Shown here: piece after piece, positions 8,262 through 16,964 of the stretch
How positions within the stretch are numbered: the first letter of the stretch is position 1
Layout of the letters: each line of letters begins with the position of its first letter
Source of the DNA: Rhodanobacteraceae bacterium
GTDB taxonomy: Bacteria; Pseudomonadota; Gammaproteobacteria; Xanthomonadales; SZUA-5
NCBI GenBank assembly: GCA_016717705.1
Contig: JADKFD010000045.1
Coordinates: 1 to 49,180, forward strand
Length of the DNA: 49,180 nucleotides
Reading direction: 5' to 3'
Position numbers and translations under genes: made by a program
Notes under the pieces: model-generated
Databases searched by the model: none
What the model was told of the DNA's origin: nothing
The model's input: only the letters and a program-made list of their open reading frames with translations

Positions 8262-8699
8262 ATGAAGTTGGCCTGGATACTTTGGCTAAGCTCGTTATCA
8301 CCCACCCCATTGGCCGACTCGATGTGTCTGGCCACCACCATCTACCTCGAAGCGCGCAATCAATCGCTGGACGGCCAATTGGCCATCGCCGAAGTCGCGC
8401 TGCGGCGCCGTGACAGTGGCCGTTACGGCAACAAGTTGTGTGAGGTGCTGCAGCAACCCAAGCAGTTCGCACTCACGCTGGTCTCACCCGACAAGCAGAT
8501 CAGCGACTGGACTGCCTACTGGCATTCCTGGAACGTCACCATCGCCGCACTGCGCAACTGGCAATTGCCGGAGCCCAAACGTCGCCTGCTGGTGCCCGGC
8601 GCTGACCACTTTCTGGCCTACGAGCGAGTCAATGCCAGCTGGTCCGGCGGCGAGCCGCTGCACGTGATCGGCGATCACGGCTTCTATCGCGTCAACTGA
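8262..8699 (+). CDS. SleB/CwlJ-type cell wall hydrolase (Hydrolase_2), exported
   Basis: A 145-residue protein with a short signal peptide (MKLAWILWLSSLSPTPLA). The Hydrolase_2 core follows: the catalytic-type glutamate in TIYLEARNQ, then GQLAIAEVALRR, the C-E-V-x-x-Q-P-x-Q-F segment, and the C-terminal ADHFLAYERVNASW with FYR near the end. Proteins of this fold are lytic transglycosylase-like enzymes acting on peptidoglycan; in non-spore-formers they serve in wall remodelling. The start at 8262 is set by GGAGG 8 nt upstream. No operon partner is evident. Confidence 0.85.
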   Translation: MKLAWILWLSSLSPTPLADSMCLATTIYLEARNQSLDGQLAIAEVALRRRDSGRYGNKLCEVLQQPKQFALTLVSPDKQISDWTAYWHSWNVTIAALRNWQLPEPKRRLLVPGADHFLAYERVNASWSGGEPLHVIGDHGFYRVN

Positions 8700-8735
8700 C
8701 GGCGCGTTGCGCGAAAGCCCATGGATGCAGATGCA

Positions 8736-8769
8736 GGTCACGTTGGCCCGGAGGGCCTACGTGACCTAC
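8736..8769. repeat. REP-like hairpin, family C
   Basis: AGGTCACGTTGGCCC...GGGCCTACGTGACCT, a near-perfect inverted repeat between the ends of two convergent genes. It matches the copies at 1500, 24960-25032 and 48516, and could serve as a bidirectional transcript end. Confidence 0.75.
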
Positions 8770-8773
8770 CGTT

Positions 8774-9184
8774 CTACGACTGGACGCTGCCTGGACCTGA
8801 CGGCGGCGGGGCTGCCTCGTGCTCGCGTACCGAACGCGCGACCAGACCAACGCCGATCGCGATCATTCCCAGCATCAACAAGGTGTTGTAGAGGCTGGTC
8901 GGGGCAAAATAGACGCGCAGGTTGGCGATCACGCCGGCGAGGATGATCAAGATACCGGCGGATACCAGAAACCAGCCGATGATCGATTTGCCATTGTAGA
9001 AGACGATGCCGAGTCCAAGCAGGAATGGAATCAGCGACAGGCCGAAGGCGTCGTAGCCATACAGGCTCCAGCCGCCGCTGCTCACCATGATCTGCTGCAT
9101 CAACAGATAGCCGCCGACCACGATCAGTCCGAGGCCCATCAGGAATTCACCAAGTCCGCCCGGACTGCCGCCTGCACCGCGCAT
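8774..9184 (-). CDS. Small membrane protein of unknown function
   Basis: 136 residues with four predicted transmembrane segments: GLIVVGGYLLM, LSLIPFLLGLGIVFY, FLVSAGILIILAGVIA and LLMLGMIAIGVGLVA. A Gly-rich N-terminus and a soluble Pro-rich tail flank them. The start at 9184 follows GGAGA at a good distance; the longer frame upstream is a repeat-derived sequence without protein character. The pattern resembles conserved hypothetical inner-membrane proteins of Xanthomonadales. No function can be given. Confidence 0.75.
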   Translation of the reverse strand: MRGAGGSPGGLGEFLMGLGLIVVGGYLLMQQIMVSSGGWSLYGYDAFGLSLIPFLLGLGIVFYNGKSIIGWFLVSAGILIILAGVIANLRVYFAPTSLYNTLLMLGMIAIGVGLVARSVREHEAAPPPSGPGSVQS

Positions 9185-9537
9185 GGCAAGGTCTCCAGTT
9201 TCCACGTTGGCGAAGTATGCATGGCTTGAGCAAAGCCGGCACGATCCACACCACGTGCCGACCTCAGACGGCCCGTGGAGGGCCGAGCGCCTGCTCGGCT
9301 GCTGTTCCGTCGGTACAACCGAAAACACCGGCCAAAGCGGCGCCGCAGGCGCGGCTCCCTCCAAGGGCCGGTCCGTGTGGGGGGGATTAGCGACGACGCT
9401 CGGGTCAAAGGCGCGGAAGCAGTTCCTGGGGGGGGCCCCCCGAACCTTCCGCGTACCGATGGGCGCTTTTGCACTTGCCAGCAGCGTCGGTTGCTCCTAG
9501 GGTCCCGAGGCATCCCAACTACGCGGATGCATCGACG
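9185..9537. other. Intergenic region with a dispersed hairpin and G-rich runs
   Basis: 353 nt between divergent genes. It contains a dispersed inverted repeat (9277-9362), a run of seven G (9379-9385) and a palindromic G8C6 block (9428-9441). No gene is evident. Promoters for both flanking genes should lie here. The homopolymer blocks make the sequence itself suspect. Confidence 0.6.
9277..9362. repeat. Dispersed inverted repeat, family F
   Basis: GGAGGGCCGAGCGCCTGC at the left and GCAGGCGCGGCTCCCTCC at the right form long imperfect arms. The left arm recurs inverted at about 32112-32131. The size and intergenic position fit a REP/BIME-like element. Confidence 0.6.
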
Positions 9538-12500
9538 ATGCTGCGTTTCGCCGGTCTGCTGCTGTGCTGCCTTGCGCTGCCGAAGAGCTTTGCAGCTGAA
9601 CCCTCCGGGCCGATGACCGGACTCGAATACCGCTTGATCGGGCCCGCCGTCGGCGGGCGCGTGGACAAGGTCTCCGGTGTCGTTGGCGATCCGCTGACCT
9701 GGTATCTGGCTGCGGCACAGGGCGGTATCTGGAAAAGCATGGATGGCGGCCATGAATGGCAGCCGATCTTCGACAAGCAGGCGAGCATTTCGGTCGGCTC
9801 GCTCAGCGTCGCCGCATCCGACGCGAACCTGATCTATGTCGGCGGCGGCGAAGGCAACATCCGCGGCAATGTGCAGCCCGGCGCGGGCCTTTACGTGTCC
9901 ACCGACGCCGGCAAGACCTGGGCGCACACGCTGGAACTGCGCGGCGCCATCGGCGACATCGAAGTCGACCCATACGTCGCCGAGACCGCATTTGCGGCAG
10001 TGCTCGGCAATCCCTTCAAGAGCAACCCGGAGCGCGGCGTCTATCGCACGACTGACGCTGGCCAGACCTGGGAACAGGTCTTGAAGGTCGACGCCGACAC
10101 TGGCGCCAGCGATATTTCCATCGACGCCAACAACACCCGCATCGTCTGGGCCGGTACCTGGCAGGCGCGGCGCACGCCCTGGGGCCTGACCAGCGGCGGC
10201 CCCGGCAGCGGCTTGTGGCGATCGGCCGATGGCGGCGACACCTGGAAACGCCTGCCTGCCGGAGAGCACGGCTTGCCCAAGGGCGAATGGGGCAAGGTCG
10301 GCGTGGCGGTGTCGCCGGTCAGCGGCGAGCGCATCTACGCTTTGATCGAGGCCGAGGAAGGCGGCTTGTTCCGCTCCGACGACGGCGGCGAGACCTTCGA
10401 GCGCATCAACAGCCACGCCATCTTGCGTCAGCGCGCCTGGTACTACTCGACCATCACGCCCGACCCAGCCGACATCGACGGCGTCTGGTTTCCGCAGGTC
10501 GGCATGCTGTATTCGCCCGACGGCGGCAAGACCCTGCACACGATCGACGGCTTTGCCCATGGCGATCACCACGACCTGTGGATCGACCCGAACGATCCGC
10601 AGCGGATGATTGCCGGCAACGACGGCGGCGTCGATCTGTCCTTCGACGGCGGCTACACCTGGCACGCGCCCAGCCTGCCGCTGGGGCAGTTCTACAACAT
10701 CGATGTCGACCAGCGTCAGCCGTATCACGTCGGCGGCACCCTGCAGGACCAGGGCACGGTCAGCGGCCCGGCCCTGAGCCTGCGCAACAAGGGCAGCGAG
10801 CTCTCCGAATGGACCTATGCCGGCGGCGGCGAGGCCGGCGATTTTCGCTACGACCTGGCCCTGCCCGGCACTGTCTACGCCGGCGAATACGGCGGCTATC
10901 TGACGCGCTACAGCGAAGGCAGCGGGCAGTACCGCAATATCTCGCCGGTGCCCGCCAATCCTTCCGGCGTGCAGCCGCAGGCGATGCGCGAGCGCTTCCA
11001 GTGGACCGCGCCGATCGAGATGTCGCCCAATGATCCTGCAACCTTGTACTTCGGCGCCAACGTGCTGTTCCGCAGCCGCGACCGCGGCGAGAACTGGGAG
11101 GCGATCAGCGCGGATCTCAGCCGCAACGACAAGAGCAAGCAGCAATGGTCGGGTGGGCCGATCACCGGCGACAACACCGGTGTCGAGATCTACGGCACGA
11201 TCTTCTCGGTCGATGAGTCGCCGCTGAGCAAGGGCGAAATCTACGTCGGCAGCGACGATGGTCGCGTGCATCTGAGCGTCGATGACGGCGCGTCGTGGAA
11301 AGAGATCACGCCGCGCGACATGGCCGTCGATACCACCGTCGAGAGCCTGCGCGCTTCGCGCCACGTGGCTGGCCGGGTCTATCTGGTCGCGCATCGCTAT
11401 CGCCTCGGTGACGATCGGCCGATCGTGCTGGTCAGCGACGATCGTGGCGGCAAGTGGCGCTCGCTGGCGGCATCGCTGCCGCAGAAGCTGCCGCTGTACA
11501 GCATCGCCGAGGACGAACACGATCCGGCTGTGCTTTACCTCGGCGCCGAAACCGCGATCTACGCCTCGCGCGATGGCGGCAAGCAATGGCAATCGATCCA
11601 GCTGAACCTGCCGCCAGTCGCAGTGGTCGATCTGGAGACCGCGCATGACGATCTGATCGTCGGCACCCGCGGCCGCGGGATGTATGCCTTCCACGATCTG
11701 GCGGCGCTGCGGACGGCGCTGGCGGCGCCACCCACGGCAGCGCAATTGCTGGCTCCTTCGGCAGCGATCCGTTGGCGCACCGAGGACCACTGGGGACTGC
11801 AACCGAGCACCGAAAACCCGGCATACGGCGCGCACATCAGCTACTACCTGCCAGCCAAGGTCGAGGGTGAGATCAAGTTGCGGTTGCTCGACGGCAGCGG
11901 CGCGCTGGTGCGCGAACTGTCCAGCGTGGCGCGCAAGGATTCGCGCCCGCTGGATGATCCGGATGACCCGCGCGAGGCGCCCAAGCCGGAGCTCGCCATT
12001 GATGCTGGCTGGCATCGGGTCGCCTGGGACCTGCGCCACACCGGTGCGACCCTGCTCGACCACGCCAAGATCGATGCCGGCGACCCGGAAACCGGCCCCC
12101 TGGCGATTCCCGGCGCCTACCGCGTCGAATTGACCGGCGCCGGTGAGCCGCTGCAGGCCGAACTTCAGGTGCAGGCCGATCCGCGTTCGCCGGCCGATCA
12201 GGACGCCATGGCAGAGCAGTTGAAGTTCGCGCTGGCGCTGCGCGCCGATCTGAACAGCACGCGCGCCGGCATCGAATGGGTGCGCGCGGCCAGCGCGCAG
12301 GCGAGCGAGTTGAAGACGCGACTTGCCGATGCGCAGGAGTTCGCGGCAATCGTCAGTGCCGCGTCGACGGTGATCGCCGACGCCGAACGCATCGAAGGCC
12401 AGTTGCACAACCCGGAGGCGGTGGTGGTCTACGACATCCTGCGCGGCCCCAAGGGCTCGCAGCTGTATTCACAACTGGCGCCGCTGTACACCTGGTCGCA

Positions 12501-12687
12501 GACTTCCGACCATGCGCCGAGCGCAGCGATGCGCCAGCGCTGGGCCGAATTGCACGCCGAACTAGGCGAGCGCGAGGCAGCGATTGCCGATATGGCCGCC
12601 GGATCGGTGGCCAGCCTGGAAGCGGCGGTCAACACCGCCCGATTACCGCGATTGATCCTTCCGACCCTCAAGGCAAGCGCGCCATGA
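9538..12687 (+). CDS. Exported Asp-box (BNR) repeat beta-propeller protein
   Basis: 1049 residues starting with a signal peptide (MLRFAGLLLCCLALPKSFA). At least ten Asp-box repeats of the S-x-D-x-G-x-x-W type are visible, for example STDAGKTW, TTDAGQTW, SADGGDTW, SFDGGYTW, SVDDGASW and SRDGGKQW. They span roughly residues 60-700 and should form one or two beta-propellers of the sortilin/VPS10-BNR class. The C-terminal 350 residues hold a beta-sandwich-like part and an Ala/Glu-rich helical part. Such proteins are often annotated as glycosyl hydrolases, but no catalytic residue is evident and I make no enzyme claim. Long antisense frames over this gene are shadows. The stop overlaps the ATG of the next gene. 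Confidence 0.85.
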   Translation: MLRFAGLLLCCLALPKSFAAEPSGPMTGLEYRLIGPAVGGRVDKVSGVVGDPLTWYLAAAQGGIWKSMDGGHEWQPIFDKQASISVGSLSVAASDANLIYVGGGEGNIRGNVQPGAGLYVSTDAGKTWAHTLELRGAIGDIEVDPYVAETAFAAVLGNPFKSNPERGVYRTTDAGQTWEQVLKVDADTGASDISIDANNTRIVWAGTWQARRTPWGLTSGGPGSGLWRSADGGDTWKRLPAGEHGLPKGEWGKVGVAVSPVSGERIYALIEAEEGGLFRSDDGGETFERINSHAILRQRAWYYSTITPDPADIDGVWFPQVGMLYSPDGGKTLHTIDGFAHGDHHDLWIDPNDPQRMIAGNDGGVDLSFDGGYTWHAPSLPLGQFYNIDVDQRQPYHVGGTLQDQGTVSGPALSLRNKGSELSEWTYAGGGEAGDFRYDLALPGTVYAGEYGGYLTRYSEGSGQYRNISPVPANPSGVQPQAMRERFQWTAPIEMSPNDPATLYFGANVLFRSRDRGENWEAISADLSRNDKSKQQWSGGPITGDNTGVEIYGTIFSVDESPLSKGEIYVGSDDGRVHLSVDDGASWKEITPRDMAVDTTVESLRASRHVAGRVYLVAHRYRLGDDRPIVLVSDDRGGKWRSLAASLPQKLPLYSIAEDEHDPAVLYLGAETAIYASRDGGKQWQSIQLNLPPVAVVDLETAHDDLIVGTRGRGMYAFHDLAALRTALAAPPTAAQLLAPSAAIRWRTEDHWGLQPSTENPAYGAHISYYLPAKVEGEIKLRLLDGSGALVRELSSVARKDSRPLDDPDDPREAPKPELAIDAGWHRVAWDLRHTGATLLDHAKIDAGDPETGPLAIPGAYRVELTGAGEPLQAELQVQADPRSPADQDAMAEQLKFALALRADLNSTRAGIEWVRAASAQASELKTRLADAQEFAAIVSAASTVIADAERIEGQLHNPEAVVVYDILRGPKGSQLYSQLAPLYTWSQTSDHAPSAAMRQRWAELHAELGEREAAIADMAAGSVASLEAAVNTARLPRLILPTLKASAP

Positions 12688-12896
12688 TCGGCTGGCTGCG
12701 CCGCAAACTGTTCAGCTGGGTCGAGAAGCTGCGTTTTCCGTGGCTGTTGCTGCTGACCGCGGCGCTGTTCGGCGTCGATCTGGCGATCCCGGATTTCATT
12801 CCCTTCGTCGACGAGATCCTGCTGGGGCTGGCGACGGTGATCCTCGGGCGGATGCAGCGCAAACCGAAGCAATCGGTCGAAAGGCCAGGATCGTAG
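12684..12896 (+). CDS. DUF6116-like small membrane protein
   Basis: 70 residues: an amphipathic basic N-terminus (WLRRKLFSWVEKLRFP), a hydrophobic segment (WLLLLTAALFGVDLAIPD), the motif IPDFIPFVDEILLGLATVILG and a basic tail. This pattern matches a short conserved protein of Xanthomonadales (DUF6116). The ATG overlaps the stop of the BNR gene (ATGA), so it is translationally coupled. Function unknown. Confidence 0.78.
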   Translation: MIGWLRRKLFSWVEKLRFPWLLLLTAALFGVDLAIPDFIPFVDEILLGLATVILGRMQRKPKQSVERPGS

Positions 12897-12902
12897 CGAA
12901 GC

Positions 12903-12924
12903 AGCGGAGCAAGCAAGCTCCGCT
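12903..12924. terminator. Hairpin between convergent DUF6116 and tgt genes
   Basis: AGCGGAGC - 6 nt loop - GCTCCGCT, a perfect 8-bp stem placed exactly between two convergent genes. There is no U-tract on either side, so it is either a repeat fragment or a weak bidirectional terminator. Confidence 0.5.
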
Positions 12925-14031
12925 CTACAACTCTCGGCGGCGATAGAACTCGGCAACGAAATCCTCAAGCCCACCCGCGGCGATCGCACCGCGCAGCCCC
13001 TGCATCAACTCCTGGTAGTAGTGCAAATTGTGCACCGTCATCAGGTGCGCGCCGAGCATCTCGTGGCAGCGATCCAGGTGATGCAGATAAGCCCGACTGT
13101 AGTTGCGGCAAGTGTAGCAAGCGCATTCAGGATCGATCGGTCCGATGTCGTCGCGATGCTTCGCGTTGCGCAGGCGCACCACGCCGAAACGGGTGAAAAG
13201 ATGGGCGTTGCGTGCGTTGCGCGTGGGCATCACGCAGTCGAACATGTCGATGCCGCGGCGCACCGCCTCGACGATGTCTTCGGGGCGCCCCACACCCATC
13301 AGGTAGCGTGGCCGATCGCGCGGCAGCATCGGCACCGTTTCGTCGAGGGTGTGCTCGCGCTCTTCCTGCGGCTCGCCAACAGCGAGTCCTCCGACCGCAT
13401 AGCCGTCGAAGCCGATTTCGCTCAGGCCACGCACCGAACGCTCGCGCAGGGCCGGATAGATGCCGCCCTGGACGATGCCGAACAGCGCATTGCGATTGCC
13501 CTCGTGCGCGATCTTGCTGCGCGCCGCCCAGCGCAGGCTGAGCTCCATGGATTCCGCGGCCTGTGCTTCGGTGGCCGGGTACGGCGTGCACTCGTCGAAC
13601 TGCATCACCACGTCGGAATCCAGCGCTCGCTGGATACGCATCGACTCTTCGGGACTCAGGAACACCTTGGCGCCATCGACTGGTGAGCGAAAATGCACGC
13701 CCTCCTCGGTCAGCTTGCGCATCTTCGCCAGGCTGAACACCTGGAAGCCACCCGAGTCGGTCAGGATCGGCCCCTGCCAGTTCATGAAGCGGTGCAGCCC
13801 CGCGTGCGCCTCGATCACGCGCGTGCCCGGTCGCAACCACAGGTGGAAAGTGTTGCCGAGGATCATCTGTGCGCCGAGCGCGGTCAGATCCTCCGGGCGC
13901 ATCGCCTTGACCGTGCCGTAGGTGCCGACCGGCATGAACGCCGGTGTTTCCACCTTCCCGCGGCGAAAATGCAGGCGCCCGCGGCGTGCGCGGCCGTCCT
14001 CGGCCATCAGTTCGAAGCGTTCGAGAGTCAT
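12925..14031 (-). CDS. tgt: Queuine tRNA-ribosyltransferase
   Basis: Exchanges guanine 34 for preQ1 in GUN-anticodon tRNAs. 368 residues, typical length. Visible marks are the N-terminal GRLHFRRGKVETPAFMPVGT, then GNTFHLWLRPG, the active-site DSGGFQVFSL, the DSDVVMQFDECTPYP segment, GGLAVGE, MGVGRPEDIVEAV, MFDCVMPTRNARNAHLFT and the zinc site CACYTCRNYSRAYLHHL. queA lies 137 nt upstream on the same strand and acts on the product, so the pair forms the queuosine unit. A family A repeat separates them. The usual yajC-secDF neighbours are not downstream. Confidence 0.97.
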   Translation of the reverse strand: MTLERFELMAEDGRARRGRLHFRRGKVETPAFMPVGTYGTVKAMRPEDLTALGAQMILGNTFHLWLRPGTRVIEAHAGLHRFMNWQGPILTDSGGFQVFSLAKMRKLTEEGVHFRSPVDGAKVFLSPEESMRIQRALDSDVVMQFDECTPYPATEAQAAESMELSLRWAARSKIAHEGNRNALFGIVQGGIYPALRERSVRGLSEIGFDGYAVGGLAVGEPQEEREHTLDETVPMLPRDRPRYLMGVGRPEDIVEAVRRGIDMFDCVMPTRNARNAHLFTRFGVVRLRNAKHRDDIGPIDPECACYTCRNYSRAYLHHLDRCHEMLGAHLMTVHNLHYYQELMQGLRGAIAAGGLEDFVAEFYRRREL

Positions 14032-14070
14032 AGCGACCAGATGTCGTCAGGAAAGCGGTGCGTGATCGAT

Positions 14071-14160
14071 CTGGAGTGCGGTGGCTTGCCACCGCTTTGG
14101 ATGCAGTGACGCCGGCCGACGAAGAGCAACCAAAGCACCGGCAAGCCGGCGCACTCCAGA
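14071..14160. repeat. Dispersed inverted repeat, family A, copy 1
   Basis: A 90-nt element: CTGGAGTGCGGTGGCTTGCC at the left end and the near-complementary CCGGCAAGCCGGCGCACTCC at the right. Copies at 35003-35090 and, inverted, at 48560-48643 share both arms and differ in the centre. It sits between queA and tgt. Confidence 0.85.
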
Positions 14161-14168
14161 TATTGCGG

Positions 14169-15191
14169 CTACGGACATATCAGACACGCATCACCATAGG
14201 AAAAGAAGCGATAACGCTCCGCCACCGCGTGACGATACGCGTCCAGCACGAACTCGGTGCCGGCCAACGCACACACCAGCATCAGCAGACTCGACTGCGG
14301 CAGATGAAAGTTGGTGATCAGGCCATCGACCACGCGGAATTCGTAACCTGGTCGGATGAACAACTGCGTATCGCCGGCGAAGGGCTGCAGTGTGCCTGAG
14401 CGCGCCGCGCTTTCCAGCGTGCGTGTGGCAGTAGTGCCCACCGCAATCACGCGCCCACCGGCCGCTTTGGTCGCCGCAATGCGAGCCACCAGTTCCGGCG
14501 ACAGCCGACACCACTCGCGATGCAGCACCACCTGGTCGAGATCGTCCTCGCGCAGGTTCTGGAAGGTACCGGCGCCGACGTGCAGCGTGACATAGTCGAT
14601 ACCGATACCGCGCTGCTGCAATTGCATCAGCAGTTCCGCATCGAAATGCAGCCCGGCGGTCGGTGCCGCGGCCGATCCGGGATCGCGCGCGAACACCGTC
14701 TGATAGCGCTCGCGATCACTGGCATCGTCGTTGCGTTCGATATAAGGCGGCAGCGGGATATGGCCATGGCGGGCCAGCAGGCCCTGAATCTCGGCGCCGT
14801 CGACGCTGCGCAGCAGAAACAGCGGCCCGTCGCGCTCGATCACTTCGAACTCGCAATCGTCGGCCACGATGATCCGGCCGCCGGCTTTGGGCTTCTTGCT
14901 GACGCCGAGATGGAACCAGCCGCGGTCAGTCGCCACCAGTCGTTCCAGCAACATCTCCACCGCGCCACCCGATGCCTTGCGCCCCAGCAGGCGCGCCGGC
15001 CACACGCGGGTGTCGTTGAACACCAGCAGATCGCCCGGCCGCAGGAAGTCCGGCAGCGCGCGCATCGAGCTGTCGCGGATCGATTGCGTGGCCCGATCCA
15101 GCACCAGCAGACGGCTGGCAGAGCGCTCCGGCAAAGGGGCCTGGGCGATCAGGTCGTGCGGCAGTTGGTAGTCGAAGTCCTGTTTGCGCAT
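14169..15191 (-). CDS. queA: S-adenosylmethionine:tRNA ribosyltransferase-isomerase
   Basis: Transfers and isomerises the ribose of AdoMet onto preQ1-tRNA to give epoxyqueuosine. 340 residues from the start MRKQDFDYQLP, the family's usual beginning. An ATG at 15227 would add 12 residues and cannot be excluded. Family blocks seen: IAQAPLPERSASRLLVLDR, DLLVFNDTRVWPARL, GHIPLPPYI, YQTVFARDPGSAAAPTAGLHF, VTLHVGAGTF, VGTTATRTLES and NFHLPQSSLLMLV. It is upstream of tgt on the same strand. Confidence 0.96.
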   Translation of the reverse strand: MRKQDFDYQLPHDLIAQAPLPERSASRLLVLDRATQSIRDSSMRALPDFLRPGDLLVFNDTRVWPARLLGRKASGGAVEMLLERLVATDRGWFHLGVSKKPKAGGRIIVADDCEFEVIERDGPLFLLRSVDGAEIQGLLARHGHIPLPPYIERNDDASDRERYQTVFARDPGSAAAPTAGLHFDAELLMQLQQRGIGIDYVTLHVGAGTFQNLREDDLDQVVLHREWCRLSPELVARIAATKAAGGRVIAVGTTATRTLESAARSGTLQPFAGDTQLFIRPGYEFRVVDGLITNFHLPQSSLLMLVCALAGTEFVLDAYRHAVAERYRFFSYGDACLICP

Positions 15192-15450
15192 TTGAACCTG
15201 GGTGGCTGAATAGTCGAAGAGTCTCATCGCGGACAAAAACATCGGAGAGCGCATCGGAATGCACAAATGCTCATCCTCGCTTCCTCCGCGATCTGCGCGC
15301 CTGCGCGCGAGTCTGCTTGAACCAACCGCTGCCTGAACGAAGCAGCCCTCGGGGGTTACCCCGAAAAGCCCGCCGTGATAGCATCCGCGCACTCGAAATT
15401 TCAAGCACTTAGCGCATTCGACTTGTTCGACTGGCGCGGGAGGAGGTGTC

Positions 15451-16953
15451 ATGAATGCCCTGCAGAAACTGAATTTGATGCGCCAGGCCGGCGGTTCCCG
15501 ACGGACGGTAGGTCTGGCCGATGCAACCATCGAACGATTCCTGAAGACCGATCCCCTGTTGACGCAGGCAATCGACGAAGGTTTTGCGGCCTTTGAAGCG
15601 GCGCGTGCCGAATTCCCGCAGTTGATCGGCCTCGACGAGAACGCGCAACTGCGCGAAATCCAGGCCGGTTTCGTCAATTTCTACGCCGAAGACGCAATCA
15701 ATCCTTACGTCGCGGTTTCTGGCCGCGGGCCGTGGGTGGTGACGCTCAAGGGTGCGGTGGTTCATGACGACGGCGGCTACGGCATGCTCGGCGGCGGTCA
15801 CGGCCCCCAGGCGGTCATCGACGCGATGGCGCGCCCGCAGGTCATGGCCAACATCATGACGCCGTCGCTCAGCCATCTGCGCCTCGATCAGGCCCTGCGC
15901 CGTGAGATCGGTCACACCCGCGGCGGCTGCCCGTACACCCGTTTCCTGTGCCTGAACTCGGGCTCCGAGTCGGTCACCCTCGCCGGCCGACTGGCCGATG
16001 TGCACACCAAGCTGATGACCGATCCGGGTGGCGCGCATGCCGGCCGCAAGGTCCGCCGCATCGCGGTCAAGGGCGCCTTCCACGGCCGCACCGAATTGCC
16101 GGCGCTGTATTCGGATTCCTCGCGCAAGGCCTATGTCGAGAACCTCGCCAGCTTTGCCCACCACGACCACACGATCACCGTCGAGCCCTACAGCGTCGAG
16201 CAACTGCGCCAGGTGTTCGCCGATGCCGAGACGAAGGGCTGGCACATCGAGGCGATGTTCCTGGAGCCGGTGATGGGCGAAGGCAATCCGGGCCGCGCAG
16301 TCACCCCGGAGTTCTACGCCGCCGCGCGCGAACTGACCAAGGCGCATGGCACTTTGCTGCTGGTCGATTCGATCCAGGCCGGTCTGCGCGCCCATGGCGT
16401 GCTCTCGATCGTCGACTACCCGGGCTTCGAAGGCCTCGAAGCGCCGGACATGGAAACCTACTCCAAGGCGCTGAATGCCGGTCAGTATCCTTTGTCGGTG
16501 CTGGCAGTGGGCGAACGCGCCGCCGCGCTCTATCGCAAGGGTATCTACGGCAACACCATGACCACCAATCCGCGCGCGATGGATGTGGCTTGCGCGGTGC
16601 TGGCCGGCCTGAGCGCAGAATTGCGCAGCAATATCCGCGAGCGTGGCGCCGAGTTCGTGCGCAAGCTCGAAGCGCTGGCGCGCGAACTGCCGGGCATGAT
16701 CACCGCGGTGCAGGGAACTGGATTGCTGTTCTCATGCGAACTGGCGTCGGACTACAAGTGCTTTGGCGCAGGCAGCACCGAGGAATACATGCGCGAACAC
16801 GGCATCGGCGTGATCCATGGTGGCGTCAACAGCCTGCGTTTCACGCCCTGGTTCAATGTGCGCAGCGATGAAGTCGACATGGTCGTCGAGGGTGTCCGCC
16901 AGGCGCTGACCGAAGGCCCGCGGATGCGTCAGCCGGCGGCCCAGGCGGCCTGA
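15451..16953 (+). CDS. Class III PLP-dependent aminotransferase, specificity unknown
   Basis: 500 residues with fold type I class III features: a Gly-rich cofactor loop (CLNSGSESVTLAGR), AFHGRTELPALYSDSS, the acidic VMGEGNPG segment, the PLP-nitrogen aspartate in LLLVDSIQAGLRAHG, and the lysine in TYSKALNAGQYPLSVL. Substrates could be diamines, ornithine or lysine, but the sequence does not settle this. A strong GGGAGGAGG ribosome site precedes the ATG. A P-loop protein starts 12 nt after the stop, so the two are probably one operon. Confidence 0.85.
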   Translation: MNALQKLNLMRQAGGSRRTVGLADATIERFLKTDPLLTQAIDEGFAAFEAARAEFPQLIGLDENAQLREIQAGFVNFYAEDAINPYVAVSGRGPWVVTLKGAVVHDDGGYGMLGGGHGPQAVIDAMARPQVMANIMTPSLSHLRLDQALRREIGHTRGGCPYTRFLCLNSGSESVTLAGRLADVHTKLMTDPGGAHAGRKVRRIAVKGAFHGRTELPALYSDSSRKAYVENLASFAHHDHTITVEPYSVEQLRQVFADAETKGWHIEAMFLEPVMGEGNPGRAVTPEFYAAARELTKAHGTLLLVDSIQAGLRAHGVLSIVDYPGFEGLEAPDMETYSKALNAGQYPLSVLAVGERAAALYRKGIYGNTMTTNPRAMDVACAVLAGLSAELRSNIRERGAEFVRKLEALARELPGMITAVQGTGLLFSCELASDYKCFGAGSTEEYMREHGIGVIHGGVNSLRFTPWFNVRSDEVDMVVEGVRQALTEGPRMRQPAAQAA

Positions 16954-16964
16954 ACGCGCAGCGG

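Noticed and set aside
7909..8472. 187-codon minus-strand frame
   Set aside because: Half of it is antisense to the SleB-type gene; no ribosome site or recognisable motif in the remainder.
9139..12408. 1089-codon minus-strand frame
   Set aside because: Antisense to the Asp-box protein, whose repeats are unmistakable on the plus strand.
12276..12896. 206-codon frame ending with the DUF6116 protein
   Set aside because: The upstream 136 codons are an out-of-frame reading of the BNR gene; ATG 12684 is the real start.
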